Shown here: one piece after another, positions 10,101 through 19,258 of the stretch
How positions within the stretch are numbered: position 1 is the stretch's first letter
Layout: each line of letters starts with the position of its first letter
Assembly (NCBI RefSeq): GCF_002257565.1
Contig: NZ_CP022736.1
Location: 4,526,001 to 4,590,000, forward strand
Source of the DNA: Herbaspirillum sp. meg3
GTDB taxonomy: Bacteria; Pseudomonadota; Gammaproteobacteria; Burkholderiales; Burkholderiaceae_D
Reading direction: 5' to 3'
DNA: 64,000 nt
Notes under the pieces: generated by a model
The model's input: the letters and a program-made list of their open reading frames with translations, nothing else
Database searches by the model: none
Told to the model about the DNA's origin: nothing
Position numbers and translations under genes: made by a program

Positions 10101-11018
10101 TTATTGTAAACGGCCTTCTACCGAGGGGTATTCGTTCCAATGCAATTTTTGCCGCAGGGTGTCGTAGTAGCTCCAGCCTTCCGGATGCAGGAAGGTGATC
10201 TTGTGCGCCGAACGCTTGATCACAATCAGGTCGCCATGGGTCAGACTGGTCAGCGATTGCATGTCGAAATTGGCGCTGATGTCGCGGCCATTGACGACGC
10301 GGATCGAGATTTCGCACGAGTCGGGGATCACAATCGGACGGTTCGACAGGGCATGCGGCGCAATGGGTACCAGTACGATGCCGTGCAAACTCGGATGCAG
10401 AATCGGGCCGCCGGCAGACAAGGCGTAGGCGGTCGAGCCGGTTGGCGTGGCCACGATCAGGCCGTCGGAGCGCTGGTTGTACATGAAGCGGCCATCGACT
10501 TCGACGGTCAGTTCGACCATGCCGGACGAGGCGCCCCGCGCCACCACCACGTCATTGAACGCCAGCGCATTGAAAATCTGTTCGCCGTCGCGATATACCG
10601 TTGCTTCCAGCAGGGAACGGGTCTCGACGTCGACTTTTCCATCCAGCATGTCGGCCAATACCGGTATCATGCGGTCTAGGGAAATATCCGTCATGAAGCC
10701 CAACCGGCCCTGGTTGATGCCGATCAGCGGTACATTAAAAGGTGCGAGCTGGCGGGCGATGCCAAGCATCGTACCGTCGCCGCCGACCACGATGGCAGCA
10801 TCGGCGAACTGGCCGATCTGCTCCGGCGACATGGCGTCGTAGCCTTCCAATGCGACGTTTTGCGCGGTCTCGGCTTCAAACACGATCGTGTGACCGTGCG
10901 CCTCCAGAAACGCTGCAATATCGGACAAGGACTGCGCGATGCCGACGGCATGAAATTTGCCGACGATCGCGATGGTTTTGGGCGTTGCCGCCTGCACGGG
11001 TAATTTGATGGGCCACAT
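10101..11018 (-). CDS. nadK: NAD kinase
   Basis: Phosphorylates NAD+ to NADP+ with ATP or polyphosphate; cytoplasmic. 305 residues. The diagnostic GGDGT motif is at 79-83 (VVGGDGTMLGIAR), followed by GINQGRLGF and the NE/D-like NALAFNDVVVARG segment and GSTAYALSAGGPI. It lies upstream of recN on the minus strand, with a 76-nt gap to the recN start; the divergent HAD gene starts 80 nt away on the other side. Confidence 0.97.
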   Translation of the reverse strand: MWPIKLPVQAATPKTIAIVGKFHAVGIAQSLSDIAAFLEAHGHTIVFEAETAQNVALEGYDAMSPEQIGQFADAAIVVGGDGTMLGIARQLAPFNVPLIGINQGRLGFMTDISLDRMIPVLADMLDGKVDVETRSLLEATVYRDGEQIFNALAFNDVVVARGASSGMVELTVEVDGRFMYNQRSDGLIVATPTGSTAYALSAGGPILHPSLHGIVLVPIAPHALSNRPIVIPDSCEISIRVVNGRDISANFDMQSLTSLTHGDLIVIKRSAHKITFLHPEGWSYYDTLRQKLHWNEYPSVEGRLQ

Positions 11019-11097
11019 GCTGCGGATTAAAGCATAATTTAGGGACTGTTAACAATGAATTTGCGAACAGGCCCCCGACGACTCTGAACCGAATTTC

Positions 11098-11787
11098 ATG
11101 AACAAAACCAACATACAGGCCGTCTTGTTCGACCTCGACGATACCCTGTGGGCTATTGAGCCGGTGCTGCATCTCGCAGAAAACCAGCTGTACGACTGGA
11201 TGCGCCAACATGCTCCAGGCGTAGTCCAACGGGAAACAATAGAAAGCCTGCGCGCACGCCGCATGCTGCTGGCAAAAAGCGATCCGAAGTACAAGATCAA
11301 CCTGTGGGCGCTGCGCCATGCGGCATTGACTACCGTACTGGCCGAACATGGCGAAGACCCGGCGCTCGCCGATCCGGCCATGGAAATCTTCACGACCGGC
11401 CGCAATGCCGTCACGCCCTTCGACGATGTGGTTCCGGGCCTGGTCCAGCTAAAATCGCGTGTCAGGCTCGGCACCGTCTCCAACGGTTTTGCCGACCTTG
11501 GCCGCATCGGACTGGCGGAGCATTTCGAGATTTCCATTGCTGCGCACCAATTCGGCACGGCCAAACCCGATCCGACCATCTTCCATGCCGCCTGCACGGC
11601 GCTGGACGTTTCACCTGAACAGGCCATCTATGTCGGCGACGACCTGACGCTGGACGTGCTGGGCGCTCAGCAAGCCGGCTTGCGCGCCGTCTGGATGAAT
11701 CGTTTCAAACGCGAGCTGCCCGACCATGTGCGCCCAGATGCGGTCTGTACCAACCTGACCGAACTGGCAAACTGGCTGGCAGCCTGA
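11098..11787 (+). CDS. HAD-superfamily hydrolase
   Basis: A small-molecule phosphatase of the haloacid dehalogenase superfamily. Motif I is FDLDDTLW with nucleophile Asp12 and acid/base Asp14; motif II is TVSNG; motif III Lys is in AKPDPTIF; motif IV is VGDDLTLDVLGA. A helical cap lies between motifs I and II (about residues 20-95). 229 residues, the size of YjjG- or phosphoglycolate-phosphatase-like members. It precedes hrcA by 65 nt on the same strand. The substrate cannot be assigned. Confidence 0.88.
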   Translation: MNKTNIQAVLFDLDDTLWAIEPVLHLAENQLYDWMRQHAPGVVQRETIESLRARRMLLAKSDPKYKINLWALRHAALTTVLAEHGEDPALADPAMEIFTTGRNAVTPFDDVVPGLVQLKSRVRLGTVSNGFADLGRIGLAEHFEISIAAHQFGTAKPDPTIFHAACTALDVSPEQAIYVGDDLTLDVLGAQQAGLRAVWMNRFKRELPDHVRPDAVCTNLTELANWLAA

Positions 11788-11852
11788 ACAACCAGACGCA
11801 TATAAATGAGAAGACGCTGGCAGGCCTGCCGCCGGGTCGTTAGAATGAAGGC

Positions 11853-12884
11853 ATGCAACTAGACAATCGCGCTCAAACCCTGCTTAAAGCACTGGTCGAA
11901 CGGTATATCGCCGATGGCCAGCCGGTCGGCTCGCGCGCGCTCTCCAAGATTTCGGGGCTCGAACTGTCGCCGGCGACCATCCGCAACGTCATGGCCGACC
12001 TGGAAGACATGGGCTTCGTCGCCAGCCCGCACACCTCCGCCGGACGGATTCCGACGCCGCGCGGTTATCGCGTGTTCGTTGATACCTTGCTGACTATCGA
12101 ATCAATCGATGCCATCGACGAGGCAACGCTGGAAACCAAACTGCAATCGCGCTCGCAGATCAACTCGCCGCAAAAGATCATTTCCAATGCGGCCCAGGTG
12201 TTGTCGTCGCTGTCGCAATTTGCCGGCGTGGTCATGACACCCAAGCGCGAGTCGATCTTCCAACAGATTGAATTCCTGCGCCTGTCCGAAAAACGCATCC
12301 TGCTGGTCATTGTCGGCCCGCGCGGCGACGTGCAAAACCGCCTGCTGCTGACCGATGTCGACTACACGCCGTCGCAACTGGTGCAGGCAGCCAACTACAT
12401 CAATCAACACTACGGCGGCCTCGGTTTCGACGAAGTACGCCTGCGCCTGCAAAACGAACTGCGCCAACTGCGCGACGACATGACCAGCCTGATGCAGGCG
12501 GCGGTCGAAGCCGGCAGCGACGCCATGGCCGACGAATCCGACAACGTCGTGATTTCCGGCGAACGCAATCTGCTGAGCGTGTCCGATCTGTCATCGAACA
12601 TGACATCCCTGCGCAAGCTGTTTGACATGTTCGAACAGAAGACCAGCCTGATGCAATTGCTGGATGTATCGAGCAAGGCTACCGGCGTGCAGATCTTCAT
12701 CGGCGGCGAATCGCAACTGGTGCCGATGGACGACATGAGCATCGTTACCGCGCCGTATGAAGTCAACGGCAAGATCGTCGGCACGCTGGGCGTGATCGGT
12801 CCGACGCGCATGGCGTATGAACGCGTGATTCCTATCGTCGACATTACCGCCAAATTGCTGTCAAGCGCGCTCAGCAACAGCTGA
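11853..12884 (+). CDS. hrcA: heat-inducible transcription repressor HrcA
   Basis: Represses groE-type heat-shock genes by binding the CIRCE operator; its folding depends on GroEL. 343 residues. N-terminal winged helix (AQTLLKALVERYIADGQPVGSRAL... SPATIRNVMADLEDMGF), the conserved HTSAGRIPTPRGYRVFVD, and the C-terminal domain ending TAKLLSSALSNS. No CIRCE sequence is visible in this window, so its targets lie elsewhere, presumably groESL. The dnaK unit here instead has sigma-32-like promoters. Confidence 0.97.
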   Translation: MQLDNRAQTLLKALVERYIADGQPVGSRALSKISGLELSPATIRNVMADLEDMGFVASPHTSAGRIPTPRGYRVFVDTLLTIESIDAIDEATLETKLQSRSQINSPQKIISNAAQVLSSLSQFAGVVMTPKRESIFQQIEFLRLSEKRILLVIVGPRGDVQNRLLLTDVDYTPSQLVQAANYINQHYGGLGFDEVRLRLQNELRQLRDDMTSLMQAAVEAGSDAMADESDNVVISGERNLLSVSDLSSNMTSLRKLFDMFEQKTSLMQLLDVSSKATGVQIFIGGESQLVPMDDMSIVTAPYEVNGKIVGTLGVIGPTRMAYERVIPIVDITAKLLSSALSNS

Positions 12885-12954
12885 TAACCGGAGCGGCAAG
12901 CAAGCAGAATGTTGCAAACGCCTTACCCAACTTTACGCGCGCAGGACAGACAAT

Positions 12955-12993
12955 AAAAAAGCCATCCGGCATTCATACCGGATGGCTTTTTTT
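12955..12993. terminator. bidirectional terminator between hrcA and fur
   Basis: A6-GCCATCCGG, 8-nt loop, CCGGATGGC-T7: a 15-bp perfect stem with T-runs for both directions. It separates the convergent hrcA (+) and fur (-). Confidence 0.93.
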
Positions 12994-13038
12994 ACATGTA
13001 ATACTGAACTGCAGCAGAACTGCTACGGGATACCCGCC

Positions 13039-13464
13039 TTACTTCTTGGTTTTTTGGCAATCCCGGCAATGTCCGTAGAGCGCCAGTGCATGGTCGGCGA
13101 TCTCAAAACCGTGCTCCTGAGCAATCTTGACCTGGCGCTTCTCGATTTCGGCGTCGAAGAATTCTTCGACCTTGCCGCAATCCAGGCAGACCAGATGATC
13201 ATGGTGCGAACCTTCGTTCAACTCGAACACGGCCTTGCCGGTTTCGAAGTGATTACGCTGCAACAGGCCTGCCTGCTCGAACTGTGTCAGCACGCGGTAG
13301 ACCGTTGCCAGTCCCACGTCCAGATTATCGGCCAGCAAGATTTTGTAGACGTCTTCCGCACTGAGGTGACGCACTTCAGTGTTTTGGAAGATTTCCAGGA
13401 TTTTCAGACGCGGCAAAGTGGCTTTGAGGCCGCTGGCTTTCAGTTCGGATGGATTATTAGGCAT
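13039..13464 (-). CDS. fur: ferric uptake regulator Fur
   Basis: Fe2+-responsive repressor of iron-uptake genes. 141 residues. Winged-helix DNA-binding domain (AEDVYKILLADNLDVGLATVYRVLTQFEQAGLL), metal site HHDH, and two CxxC pairs (CLDC and CRDC) of the structural zinc site. It is divergent from bamE with a 74-nt spacer, the classical fur-bamE arrangement of proteobacteria. I could not confirm a Fur box in that spacer. Confidence 0.97.
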   Translation of the reverse strand: MPNNPSELKASGLKATLPRLKILEIFQNTEVRHLSAEDVYKILLADNLDVGLATVYRVLTQFEQAGLLQRNHFETGKAVFELNEGSHHDHLVCLDCGKVEEFFDAEIEKRQVKIAQEHGFEIADHALALYGHCRDCQKTKK

Positions 13465-13538
13465 GTTTCAGTAAAAATCGGGTTATCTGCTTTATCATAT
13501 AGCGTTTTAGCACAATTGCTCAACCAATTGAAATCTTT

Positions 13539-14054
13539 ATGCGAATGTTGCCTTCCACCCGTATTACCGCCCTCGCGTTGATCGCGCTGGGTTCCCTGCT
13601 GTCCGGCTGTGCATCCAACAAGCCGGCAGAAGGCGCAGCATCGGCTGACGCAAGTGGCGTACATGTGATTAAGAAGGACGGCAGCCTGTTCGGCTTCTTC
13701 AAACCTTATCGTATCGACATCCAGCAAGGCAACTTCGTTTCCAAGGAAATGGTCGCTCAGTTGAAGCCAGGCATGACGCGCGAGCAAGTCCGCTTCGTGC
13801 TCGGCACTCCACTGCTGACGGACGTGTTCCACACGGATCGCTGGGATTATGAATTCCGTCTGGCCAAAGGCAACGGCGAAATCATGAGCAGCCGCGTCTC
13901 GGTGTTCTTCAAGGACAATCTGATGGATCACTACGAAGGTGGTAACGACTTGCCGACTGAGCAGGAATATCTGTCGCTGATCGCCGGTTCCAAGAAAGGC
14001 GCCATGCCTGAGCTGTCCGACACGCCGATCGCCCCGACCATCACGAACAAGTAA
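13539..14054 (+). CDS. bamE: outer-membrane assembly lipoprotein BamE (SmpA/OmlA)
   Basis: Subunit of the BAM complex that inserts beta-barrel proteins into the outer membrane. A lipoprotein signal peptide ends in LLSGC, placing the lipid-bearing Cys near residue 24. The SmpA/OmlA core has IQQGNFVSKEMVAQLKPGMTREQVRFVLGTPLL, a hallmark of the family. 171 residues, with a C-terminal extension typical of Burkholderiales. A second in-frame ATG two codons in is an equally possible start. It is 12 nt upstream of dapB. Confidence 0.95.
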   Translation: MRMLPSTRITALALIALGSLLSGCASNKPAEGAASADASGVHVIKKDGSLFGFFKPYRIDIQQGNFVSKEMVAQLKPGMTREQVRFVLGTPLLTDVFHTDRWDYEFRLAKGNGEIMSSRVSVFFKDNLMDHYEGGNDLPTEQEYLSLIAGSKKGAMPELSDTPIAPTITNK

Positions 14055-14066
14055 GACTTTAGCAAT

Positions 14067-14873
14067 ATGAGCGCACTGAAAATCGCCGTAGCCGGCGCCT
14101 CCGGCCGTATGGGCCGCATGCTGATCGAAGCCATCCAGAACGCCGACGACATGGTATTGGCCGGCGCACTCGATGTGCCGGGCTCGCCGAGCCTGGGTAC
14201 TGACGCCGCCTCTTTCCTCGGCAAGCCTGCCGGCGTCGCCATCGAATCCGACCTGGCCAAGGGCTTGGCCAATGCTGATTTCCTGATCGACTTCACACGC
14301 CCTGAAGGCACGCTCAAGCACGCAGAGTATTGCGCCGCCCACGGCATCAAGATGATCATCGGCACCACCGGCCTGGAACAGGAAGCCAAGGATGCCATCG
14401 CTGCCGCCGCGACCAAAACAGCCATCATGCAGGCGCCCAACATGAGCATCGGCGTCAACGTCACGCTCAAGCTGCTGGAAATGGCCGCCAAGAGTTTTAC
14501 GCACGGCTACGACATTGAAATCATCGAAGCGCATCATCGCCATAAGGTCGATGCGCCGTCCGGTACCGCGCTGAAGATGGGCGAAGTCATTGCCGACGCC
14601 ATCGGCGTCAAGCTCGACGACGTTGCCGTCTACGCCCGCGAAGGCATTACCGGCGAACGCGATCCGTCGTCGATCGGCTTCTCCGCCATCCGCGGCGGCG
14701 ACATCGTCGGCGACCACACTGTGCTGTTTGCCGGCATCGGCGAGCGTATCGAGGTCACCCACAAATCGTCCAGCCGCGTCACCTACGCTCATGGCAGCCT
14801 GCGTGCCGCACGCTTCCTGGCAGACAAGTCGACCGGCTTGTACGATATGCAGGACGTGCTGGGACTGAAGTAA
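14067..14873 (+). CDS. dapB: 4-hydroxy-tetrahydrodipicolinate reductase
   Basis: NAD(P)H-dependent reductase of the diaminopimelate/lysine pathway; cytoplasmic tetramer. 268 residues. Dinucleotide-binding GASGRMG at 10-16; DFTRPEGTL; catalytic EAHHRHKVDAPSGTALKMGE; C-terminal HKSSSRVTYAHGSLRAARFL. It follows bamE by 12 nt and is probably co-transcribed with it. Confidence 0.98.
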   Translation: MSALKIAVAGASGRMGRMLIEAIQNADDMVLAGALDVPGSPSLGTDAASFLGKPAGVAIESDLAKGLANADFLIDFTRPEGTLKHAEYCAAHGIKMIIGTTGLEQEAKDAIAAAATKTAIMQAPNMSIGVNVTLKLLEMAAKSFTHGYDIEIIEAHHRHKVDAPSGTALKMGEVIADAIGVKLDDVAVYAREGITGERDPSSIGFSAIRGGDIVGDHTVLFAGIGERIEVTHKSSSRVTYAHGSLRAARFLADKSTGLYDMQDVLGLK

Positions 14874-15026
14874 GTCATCCCGATCCGGTGTGACTGTTTT
14901 TTAGCGCGCCGGATCAGATTTACTGCGAATCTAATGTGACTCTGCATCGAATCTTTTCACGGATGACCGCTCCAACGGATTGCCATTCCTTTGCTCTTCT
15001 ATTGCCGTTAACCTAGAGATCACACC

Positions 15027-15722
15027 ATGGAACAAACCGTTGGATTCGCCCATTACTGGGCACAGGGCGACGCCGTTTCGCATGCCGTCGCTTACGCCTT
15101 GCTGCTGATGTCCATCGCCAGCTGGTATTACATCCTTTCCAAAACCTGGAGTTCCTGGCGTATCCGCCGCAGCAGCAATGCACTGGACGGCTTCTGGAAA
15201 GCGCCGACGCTGACCGACGCCATCGCCGCCATGCAAGACGTCGACAGCGAAGAAATCTATATCCCCCTGGCGGTGCGCTCGTCCGAAGCTGCCAGCATTT
15301 CCTCCAAACAGCAAGGCGCGCCGTCGCTAAACGCCGCCACCGATCCCGGCGAGTTGATCACGCGCACACTGCGCCGTGAAATCAATCGCGTCTCGGCACG
15401 GCTTGAGCGCGGTCTGACGCTATTGGCGTCAGTCGGCTCGACCGCGCCTTTCGTCGGCCTGTTCGGTACGGTCTGGGGCATCTATCATGCGCTGGCGGCG
15501 GTATCGGCCAGTGGCGCCATGCAAATCGACAAGGTCGCCGGCCCGGTCGGCGAAGCGCTGATCATGACGGCACTCGGCCTGGTGGTGGCGATTCCTGCTG
15601 TGCTTGCCTACAACGCCTTCACGCGTATCAACCGTCTGACCTTGGCGGAACTGGATGGCTTTGCCCACGATCTGCACGCTTACCTGACGACCGGCGAACG
15701 CGTCGGCGAGAGGCAATCATGA
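15027..15722 (+). CDS. exbB: MotA/TolQ/ExbB proton-channel family protein
   Basis: Inner-membrane subunit of a TonB-energising proton channel. 231 residues with three membrane spans (about 20-42, 130-155, 175-200) and the family block GSTAPFVGLFGTVWGIYHALAAV plus GEALIMTALGLVVAIPAVLAYN. Its stop overlaps the exbD start (ATGA), showing coupling. No tonB is adjacent, so it could serve a distant TonB; a TolQ role is less likely because no tolAB/pal is present. Confidence 0.88.
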   Translation: MEQTVGFAHYWAQGDAVSHAVAYALLLMSIASWYYILSKTWSSWRIRRSSNALDGFWKAPTLTDAIAAMQDVDSEEIYIPLAVRSSEAASISSKQQGAPSLNAATDPGELITRTLRREINRVSARLERGLTLLASVGSTAPFVGLFGTVWGIYHALAAVSASGAMQIDKVAGPVGEALIMTALGLVVAIPAVLAYNAFTRINRLTLAELDGFAHDLHAYLTTGERVGERQS

Positions 15723-16162
15723 GTTTCGGCGGCTTCAACGACAATCAGCATTCTGGCCCGATGGCCGAGATCAACGTCACGCCGATGGTCGACGTGATGC
15801 TGGTGCTGCTGGTGATTTTCATCCTCTCGGCACCGCTGTTTACGCACTCTTTGCAGCTCGACCTGCCGACCGCAAAATCCGCGCCGGCGCCGGAAAAACC
15901 CCAAACCGTCAGCGTTGCCATCGATGCGGCCGGCAAGCTGTACTGGCAGGATCAGCCCATCACGCTGGCCGAGCTGACCAATCGCATGCGCGCAGCCGCC
16001 GCCAAACAGCCGCAGCCGGAAATCCAGCTGCGCGCCGACAAAGCCACGCGTTATGAAGTGATTGCGGATGTCATGTCGGCCGCGCAAAGCAACGGCCTCA
16101 CCAAACTCGGTTTTGTCACCGACCCCAAACCCGATTCGCCTGCGGGCGCGGAGAAAAAATAA
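15719..16162 (+). CDS. exbD: ExbD/TolR-type biopolymer transport protein
   Basis: Partner of ExbB in coupling proton flow to outer-membrane transport. 147 residues: short cytoplasmic N-terminus (MAEINVTPMVDVMLVLLVIF), one membrane helix about residues 19-40 with the conserved Asp of MVDVM at its start, then a periplasmic domain with a Pro/Lys-rich linker. The ATG overlaps the exbB stop by 4 nt. Confidence 0.92.
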   Translation: MSFGGFNDNQHSGPMAEINVTPMVDVMLVLLVIFILSAPLFTHSLQLDLPTAKSAPAPEKPQTVSVAIDAAGKLYWQDQPITLAELTNRMRAAAAKQPQPEIQLRADKATRYEVIADVMSAAQSNGLTKLGFVTDPKPDSPAGAEKK

Positions 16163-16164
16163 TC

Positions 16165-16491
16165 ATGCCAACCGCCCGCCTGAATGGCGAACTCATCACC
16201 GACTGGGAAAGCTTTCACACCGAGTGCGAGAAAGTATTCGGTTTCCCCGACTTCTACGGCCGCAACATGAACGCCTGGGTCGACTGCCTCAGCTACCTTC
16301 GCGATGACGACGGCATGAGCAAGTTCGTACTGAAGGAAAACGAAGTGCTGACGATTGAAGTCCAGCACAGCGAAAAGCTGCGCGCCGCCGCGCCGGACAT
16401 CGTCGAAGAACTGCAATTTTGCGTCACCATGATCAACGAGCGCTGCGAAGACTACGAAGAGCCAGCAACGCTCAAGTTGGCGCTGCTGTAA
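16165..16491 (+). CDS. barstar-family (ribonuclease inhibitor-like) protein
   Basis: 108 residues with the barstar fold signature ELITDWESFHTECEKVFGFPDFYGRNMNAWVDCLSYL, where the acidic helix and the GRNMNAWVDCL strand-helix region match barnase inhibitors. Known barstars block a cognate RNase. No barnase-like gene lies nearby, and it is only 3 nt from exbD, so it is probably translated with it. It could protect against an incoming toxin or inhibit another nuclease; the partner is unknown. Confidence 0.8.
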   Translation: MPTARLNGELITDWESFHTECEKVFGFPDFYGRNMNAWVDCLSYLRDDDGMSKFVLKENEVLTIEVQHSEKLRAAAPDIVEELQFCVTMINERCEDYEEPATLKLALL

Positions 16492-16520
16492 TCCTCTCTT
16501 TTTCCTGAAAATCCGATCAC

Positions 16521-17339
16521 TCAGTCGATCAGATTGTCGCCGTCATAAAACGGATACGGGCCGTCGAACTCGCCAACGTAGGCCGTGTGACTGATCAATC
16601 CGGCCCGCTCATCCCACAGATGCAACTGAAATCCCGGCGGTTCCATAACAAACTGCGACGCTGCCTGCAGATCCAGATCCAGCACCACCTGATGCGACAC
16701 ACCCGGGCAGGTTGAGGCAATCGTGCCGCCGAAACGCGTCGTGATCGGGCGGTGCAAGTGACCGCACAAGACGCGCTCCACCTGAGGATGACGCCGCACC
16801 ACTTCTTCAAGCAACTGCGGATTCGCCAGACCGATATCGTCCATGTGACCGATGCCGGTCGTGAACGGTGGATGATGCATCACGATCACCGTCGGCCGCT
16901 GCGGTTGCTCACTCAGGACGCGATCCAGCCAGACCATGCTGGCAGGCGCAAGCTCGCCGTTGCTGGAACGTGGAATCACCGTGTCCAGCGCAACGATGCG
17001 CAAGGGATGGCCGTCGATGACATATTCGATGCGCTCACCACCTTGCTGAAGATAGGCATGTTCCGGAAACGCCTCACGCAATGCCTGGCGCTCGTCATGA
17101 TTGCCCGGCAACAGGTAGTAAGGCACGCTCAGCGGCGCCAGCAAGCTGCGCAGCATCGCGTATTCTTCCGGCAGACCGAAGTCGACCAGGTCACCCGTGA
17201 ACACCACCGCGTCGGGACGCTGTTTCAACTGGTTCACCTGCGCAATGCAACGACGCAGGCTTTCGGCCGTATCGACCACCTTGTAGGATTTCTTGCCTGC
17301 CGCCTTGATGTGCAGATCGGAAATTTGACAGAGAATCAT
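16521..17339 (-). CDS. metallophosphoesterase (CpdA-like phosphodiesterase)
   Basis: A binuclear-metal phosphodiesterase. Metal-binding motifs in order: SDLH (Asp8, His10), TGDLVDFG, PGNHDE, MHHPPF and CGHLHRP, all intact. 272 residues from the ATG at 17,339; that start overlaps the ATPase stop as ATGA and has GGAGAGG upstream, so I prefer it to an ATG 21 nt earlier. It ends the minus-strand transporter operon, which suggests it hydrolyses the imported compound, for example a phosphodiester. Cyclic-AMP hydrolysis is an alternative. Confidence 0.9.
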   Translation of the reverse strand: MILCQISDLHIKAAGKKSYKVVDTAESLRRCIAQVNQLKQRPDAVVFTGDLVDFGLPEEYAMLRSLLAPLSVPYYLLPGNHDERQALREAFPEHAYLQQGGERIEYVIDGHPLRIVALDTVIPRSSNGELAPASMVWLDRVLSEQPQRPTVIVMHHPPFTTGIGHMDDIGLANPQLLEEVVRRHPQVERVLCGHLHRPITTRFGGTIASTCPGVSHQVVLDLDLQAASQFVMEPPGFQLHLWDERAGLISHTAYVGEFDGPYPFYDGDNLID

Positions 17340-18445
17340 GCGCGTTCCTCTCCTTCCCATGGCTTGCCCGGCAGTTGCATGACCGCATGTTCAGGCACGC
17401 GCAGGCCGATGCGCTCGCCGGCGTGCCAGACGCCGCGGCGGCGCGTTTCCACGATGACCGGCATCTCGCCGCCGATGTCCACCAGCAAGCGTGTGCGGTC
17501 GCCCATGAAGAAGGTCGACATGACGTCGCCGAAGATTTCCGCCCCCACGGTTTCCAGTGGCACGATGTCGACGTCTTCAGGACGAAACATCGCCGTCATG
17601 GTCTGGTTATCCTTCACCGCAGCCATTGGCAGCGCACCGGCGGAAAACGACAATTGACCTGCGCGCCCGATGCCGGTGATGCGATTCATCGTGCCGATGA
17701 AGTCGGCGACGAAGTTGTTGACCGGACGATAGTAGATGTCTTGCGGACTGCCGATCTGTGCGATCTTGCCGCGTTCCATGACCACCACGCGGTCGCCCAG
17801 CGCCATGGCTTCGCCCTGATCATGGGTGACGTAAATCGCCGTGATGCCAAGTTTGCGCAGCAATTGATTGAGGTCCGCGCGCAGGGTTTCGCGCAGCTTG
17901 GCATCAAGCGCCGTCAGCGGCTCGTCCAGCAGCAGAACCTTCGGCTCGACCGCCAGTGCGCGCGCCAAGGCGACACGCTGCTTCTGCCCACCCGACAACT
18001 GATCGATGCGGCGATGGCTCAGCCCTTGCAGATGCACCATCTCCAACAGTGTCTCGATCTTTGCCAGCCGCTCGGCGGCTGCCATCTTGCGAATCTTGAG
18101 GCCGTAAGCGATGTTCTCGCCGACGGTCATGTTGGGGAACAAGGCATAGTTCTGGAACACCATGCCGACACCGCGCTTCTCGATCGGCAAGTCGGTGACA
18201 TCTTCATCGCCGAAGAGTACCCGGCCGCCGGCGTCGGGAAACTCCAGGCCGGCAATCAGGCGCAAGGTCGTCGTCTTGCCGCAGCCCGACGGTCCGAGCA
18301 GAACCAGCGTTTCACCGGGATGAATTTCCAGATCAATCGGCTCAAGCGCAGGTGCGCCATTGCCGAAAGTCTTGGAACACTGAACCAATTTGATAGACAG
18401 CGGTTTCAGCGCAGTCGACAGGGAAGAACTCATGGACATACTCAT
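17336..18445 (-). CDS. ABC transporter ATP-binding protein
   Basis: Energises the adjacent permease pair. Walker A GPSGCGKTT, Q-loop FQNYALFPNMTVGENIAYG, signature LSGGQKQRVALARAL, Walker B VLLLDEPLTALDAK, and a switch His in YVTHDQGEAMAL. A C-terminal TOBE-like regulatory domain follows. The start at 18,445 is chosen because it overlaps the upstream permease stop (ATGA); two further ATGs follow within 12 nt. It belongs to the polyamine/Fe3+/2-aminoethylphosphonate group of importers. Confidence 0.92.
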   Translation of the reverse strand: MSMSMSSSLSTALKPLSIKLVQCSKTFGNGAPALEPIDLEIHPGETLVLLGPSGCGKTTTLRLIAGLEFPDAGGRVLFGDEDVTDLPIEKRGVGMVFQNYALFPNMTVGENIAYGLKIRKMAAAERLAKIETLLEMVHLQGLSHRRIDQLSGGQKQRVALARALAVEPKVLLLDEPLTALDAKLRETLRADLNQLLRKLGITAIYVTHDQGEAMALGDRVVVMERGKIAQIGSPQDIYYRPVNNFVADFIGTMNRITGIGRAGQLSFSAGALPMAAVKDNQTMTAMFRPEDVDIVPLETVGAEIFGDVMSTFFMGDRTRLLVDIGGEMPVIVETRRRGVWHAGERIGLRVPEHAVMQLPGKPWEGEERA

Positions 18446-19245
18446 AACCGTACTCGTGTGCGTGTAGTCTGCGTCACCCATTGCATGGCGATCAGCAGAG
18501 GAATAATCATGAAAAGAAAAATCAGCGTGTAAGCCGAACCGACCTCCAGCCGCATCGATGCGTAGCTGTCGGCAAGGCCTACCGGCAAGGTCATGGTCAG
18601 CGGTGTATGCAGCATCCAGGTGATATTGAACTCACCAACGGACAAGGTCACCACCATCAGTGCACCGGCAAGAATGCCGGACATCACGTTGGGCACCACC
18701 ACACCAAAGAACCGCTGCGACATGCTCGCGCCAAGGCTGGCGGCGGCCTCTTCCAGCACCGCCAGTTGCGACGATTGCATCACCGCCAGCACCGGTCGCA
18801 CCATGAACGGCAGCGTGAACAACACGTGCCCGACCAGAATGAACAGCAAACTGCTGCGAAACGCCCGGTATTGGCCGTAAGCCATGATCAGCGCCAATGC
18901 CGTGGCCAGACCGGGAACCGCAACCGGCATCATCAACAGCTCTTCAAACACGCGCGCCAGACGGCTATTCCCACCTTTGTAGCGTGCCAGCATGTAAGCC
19001 AGCGGCACGCCGACGATCAGCGTCACCGCGAGGCAGGCCAGCGCAATGACGATGGAACGCCAGATGGTCATCTGATAGGTGTCCCACACCTGTGCCACCC
19101 AGCGCAACGTGAAGCCACTGGACAAGCCGACGAAAAAATTCTCCGTCACGCCGGCCAGCATCGACAGCACCACCGGCACGATCAGGAAAGCGCACACCAG
19201 CAAGGTGAACGCCAGTTGCAGATAAAAACGAAAAGAATGTTTCAT
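18442..19245 (-). CDS. ABC transporter permease (second)
   Basis: Inner-membrane permease with about six membrane spans. The EAA loop that contacts the ATPase reads EEAAASLGASMSQRFFGVVVPN. 267 residues. It lies 13 nt after the first permease and overlaps the ATPase gene by 4 nt. Similar to PotC/PhnV-type permeases. Confidence 0.9.
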   Translation of the reverse strand: MKHSFRFYLQLAFTLLVCAFLIVPVVLSMLAGVTENFFVGLSSGFTLRWVAQVWDTYQMTIWRSIVIALACLAVTLIVGVPLAYMLARYKGGNSRLARVFEELLMMPVAVPGLATALALIMAYGQYRAFRSSLLFILVGHVLFTLPFMVRPVLAVMQSSQLAVLEEAAASLGASMSQRFFGVVVPNVMSGILAGALMVVTLSVGEFNITWMLHTPLTMTLPVGLADSYASMRLEVGSAYTLIFLFMIIPLLIAMQWVTQTTRTRVRL

Positions 19246-19258
19246 GCTCTTTCCCCCT

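Noticed and set aside
11788..11852. CIRCE operator upstream of hrcA
   Set aside because: No TTAGCACTC/GAGTGCTAA inverted repeat is present here or before grpE or dnaK.
13465..13538. Fur box in the fur-bamE spacer
   Set aside because: AT-rich GGTTATCTGCTTTATCATAT is only a partial match to the 19-bp Fur consensus; not enough to call.
13440..14792. 450-codon minus-strand frame over bamE and dapB
   Set aside because: Antisense to two certain genes and composed of typical shadow-frame sequence.
14882..14915. Hairpin GATCCGG/CCGGATC after dapB as a terminator
   Set aside because: The loop is 20 nt and no T-run follows the 3' arm; read-through to exbB cannot be excluded.
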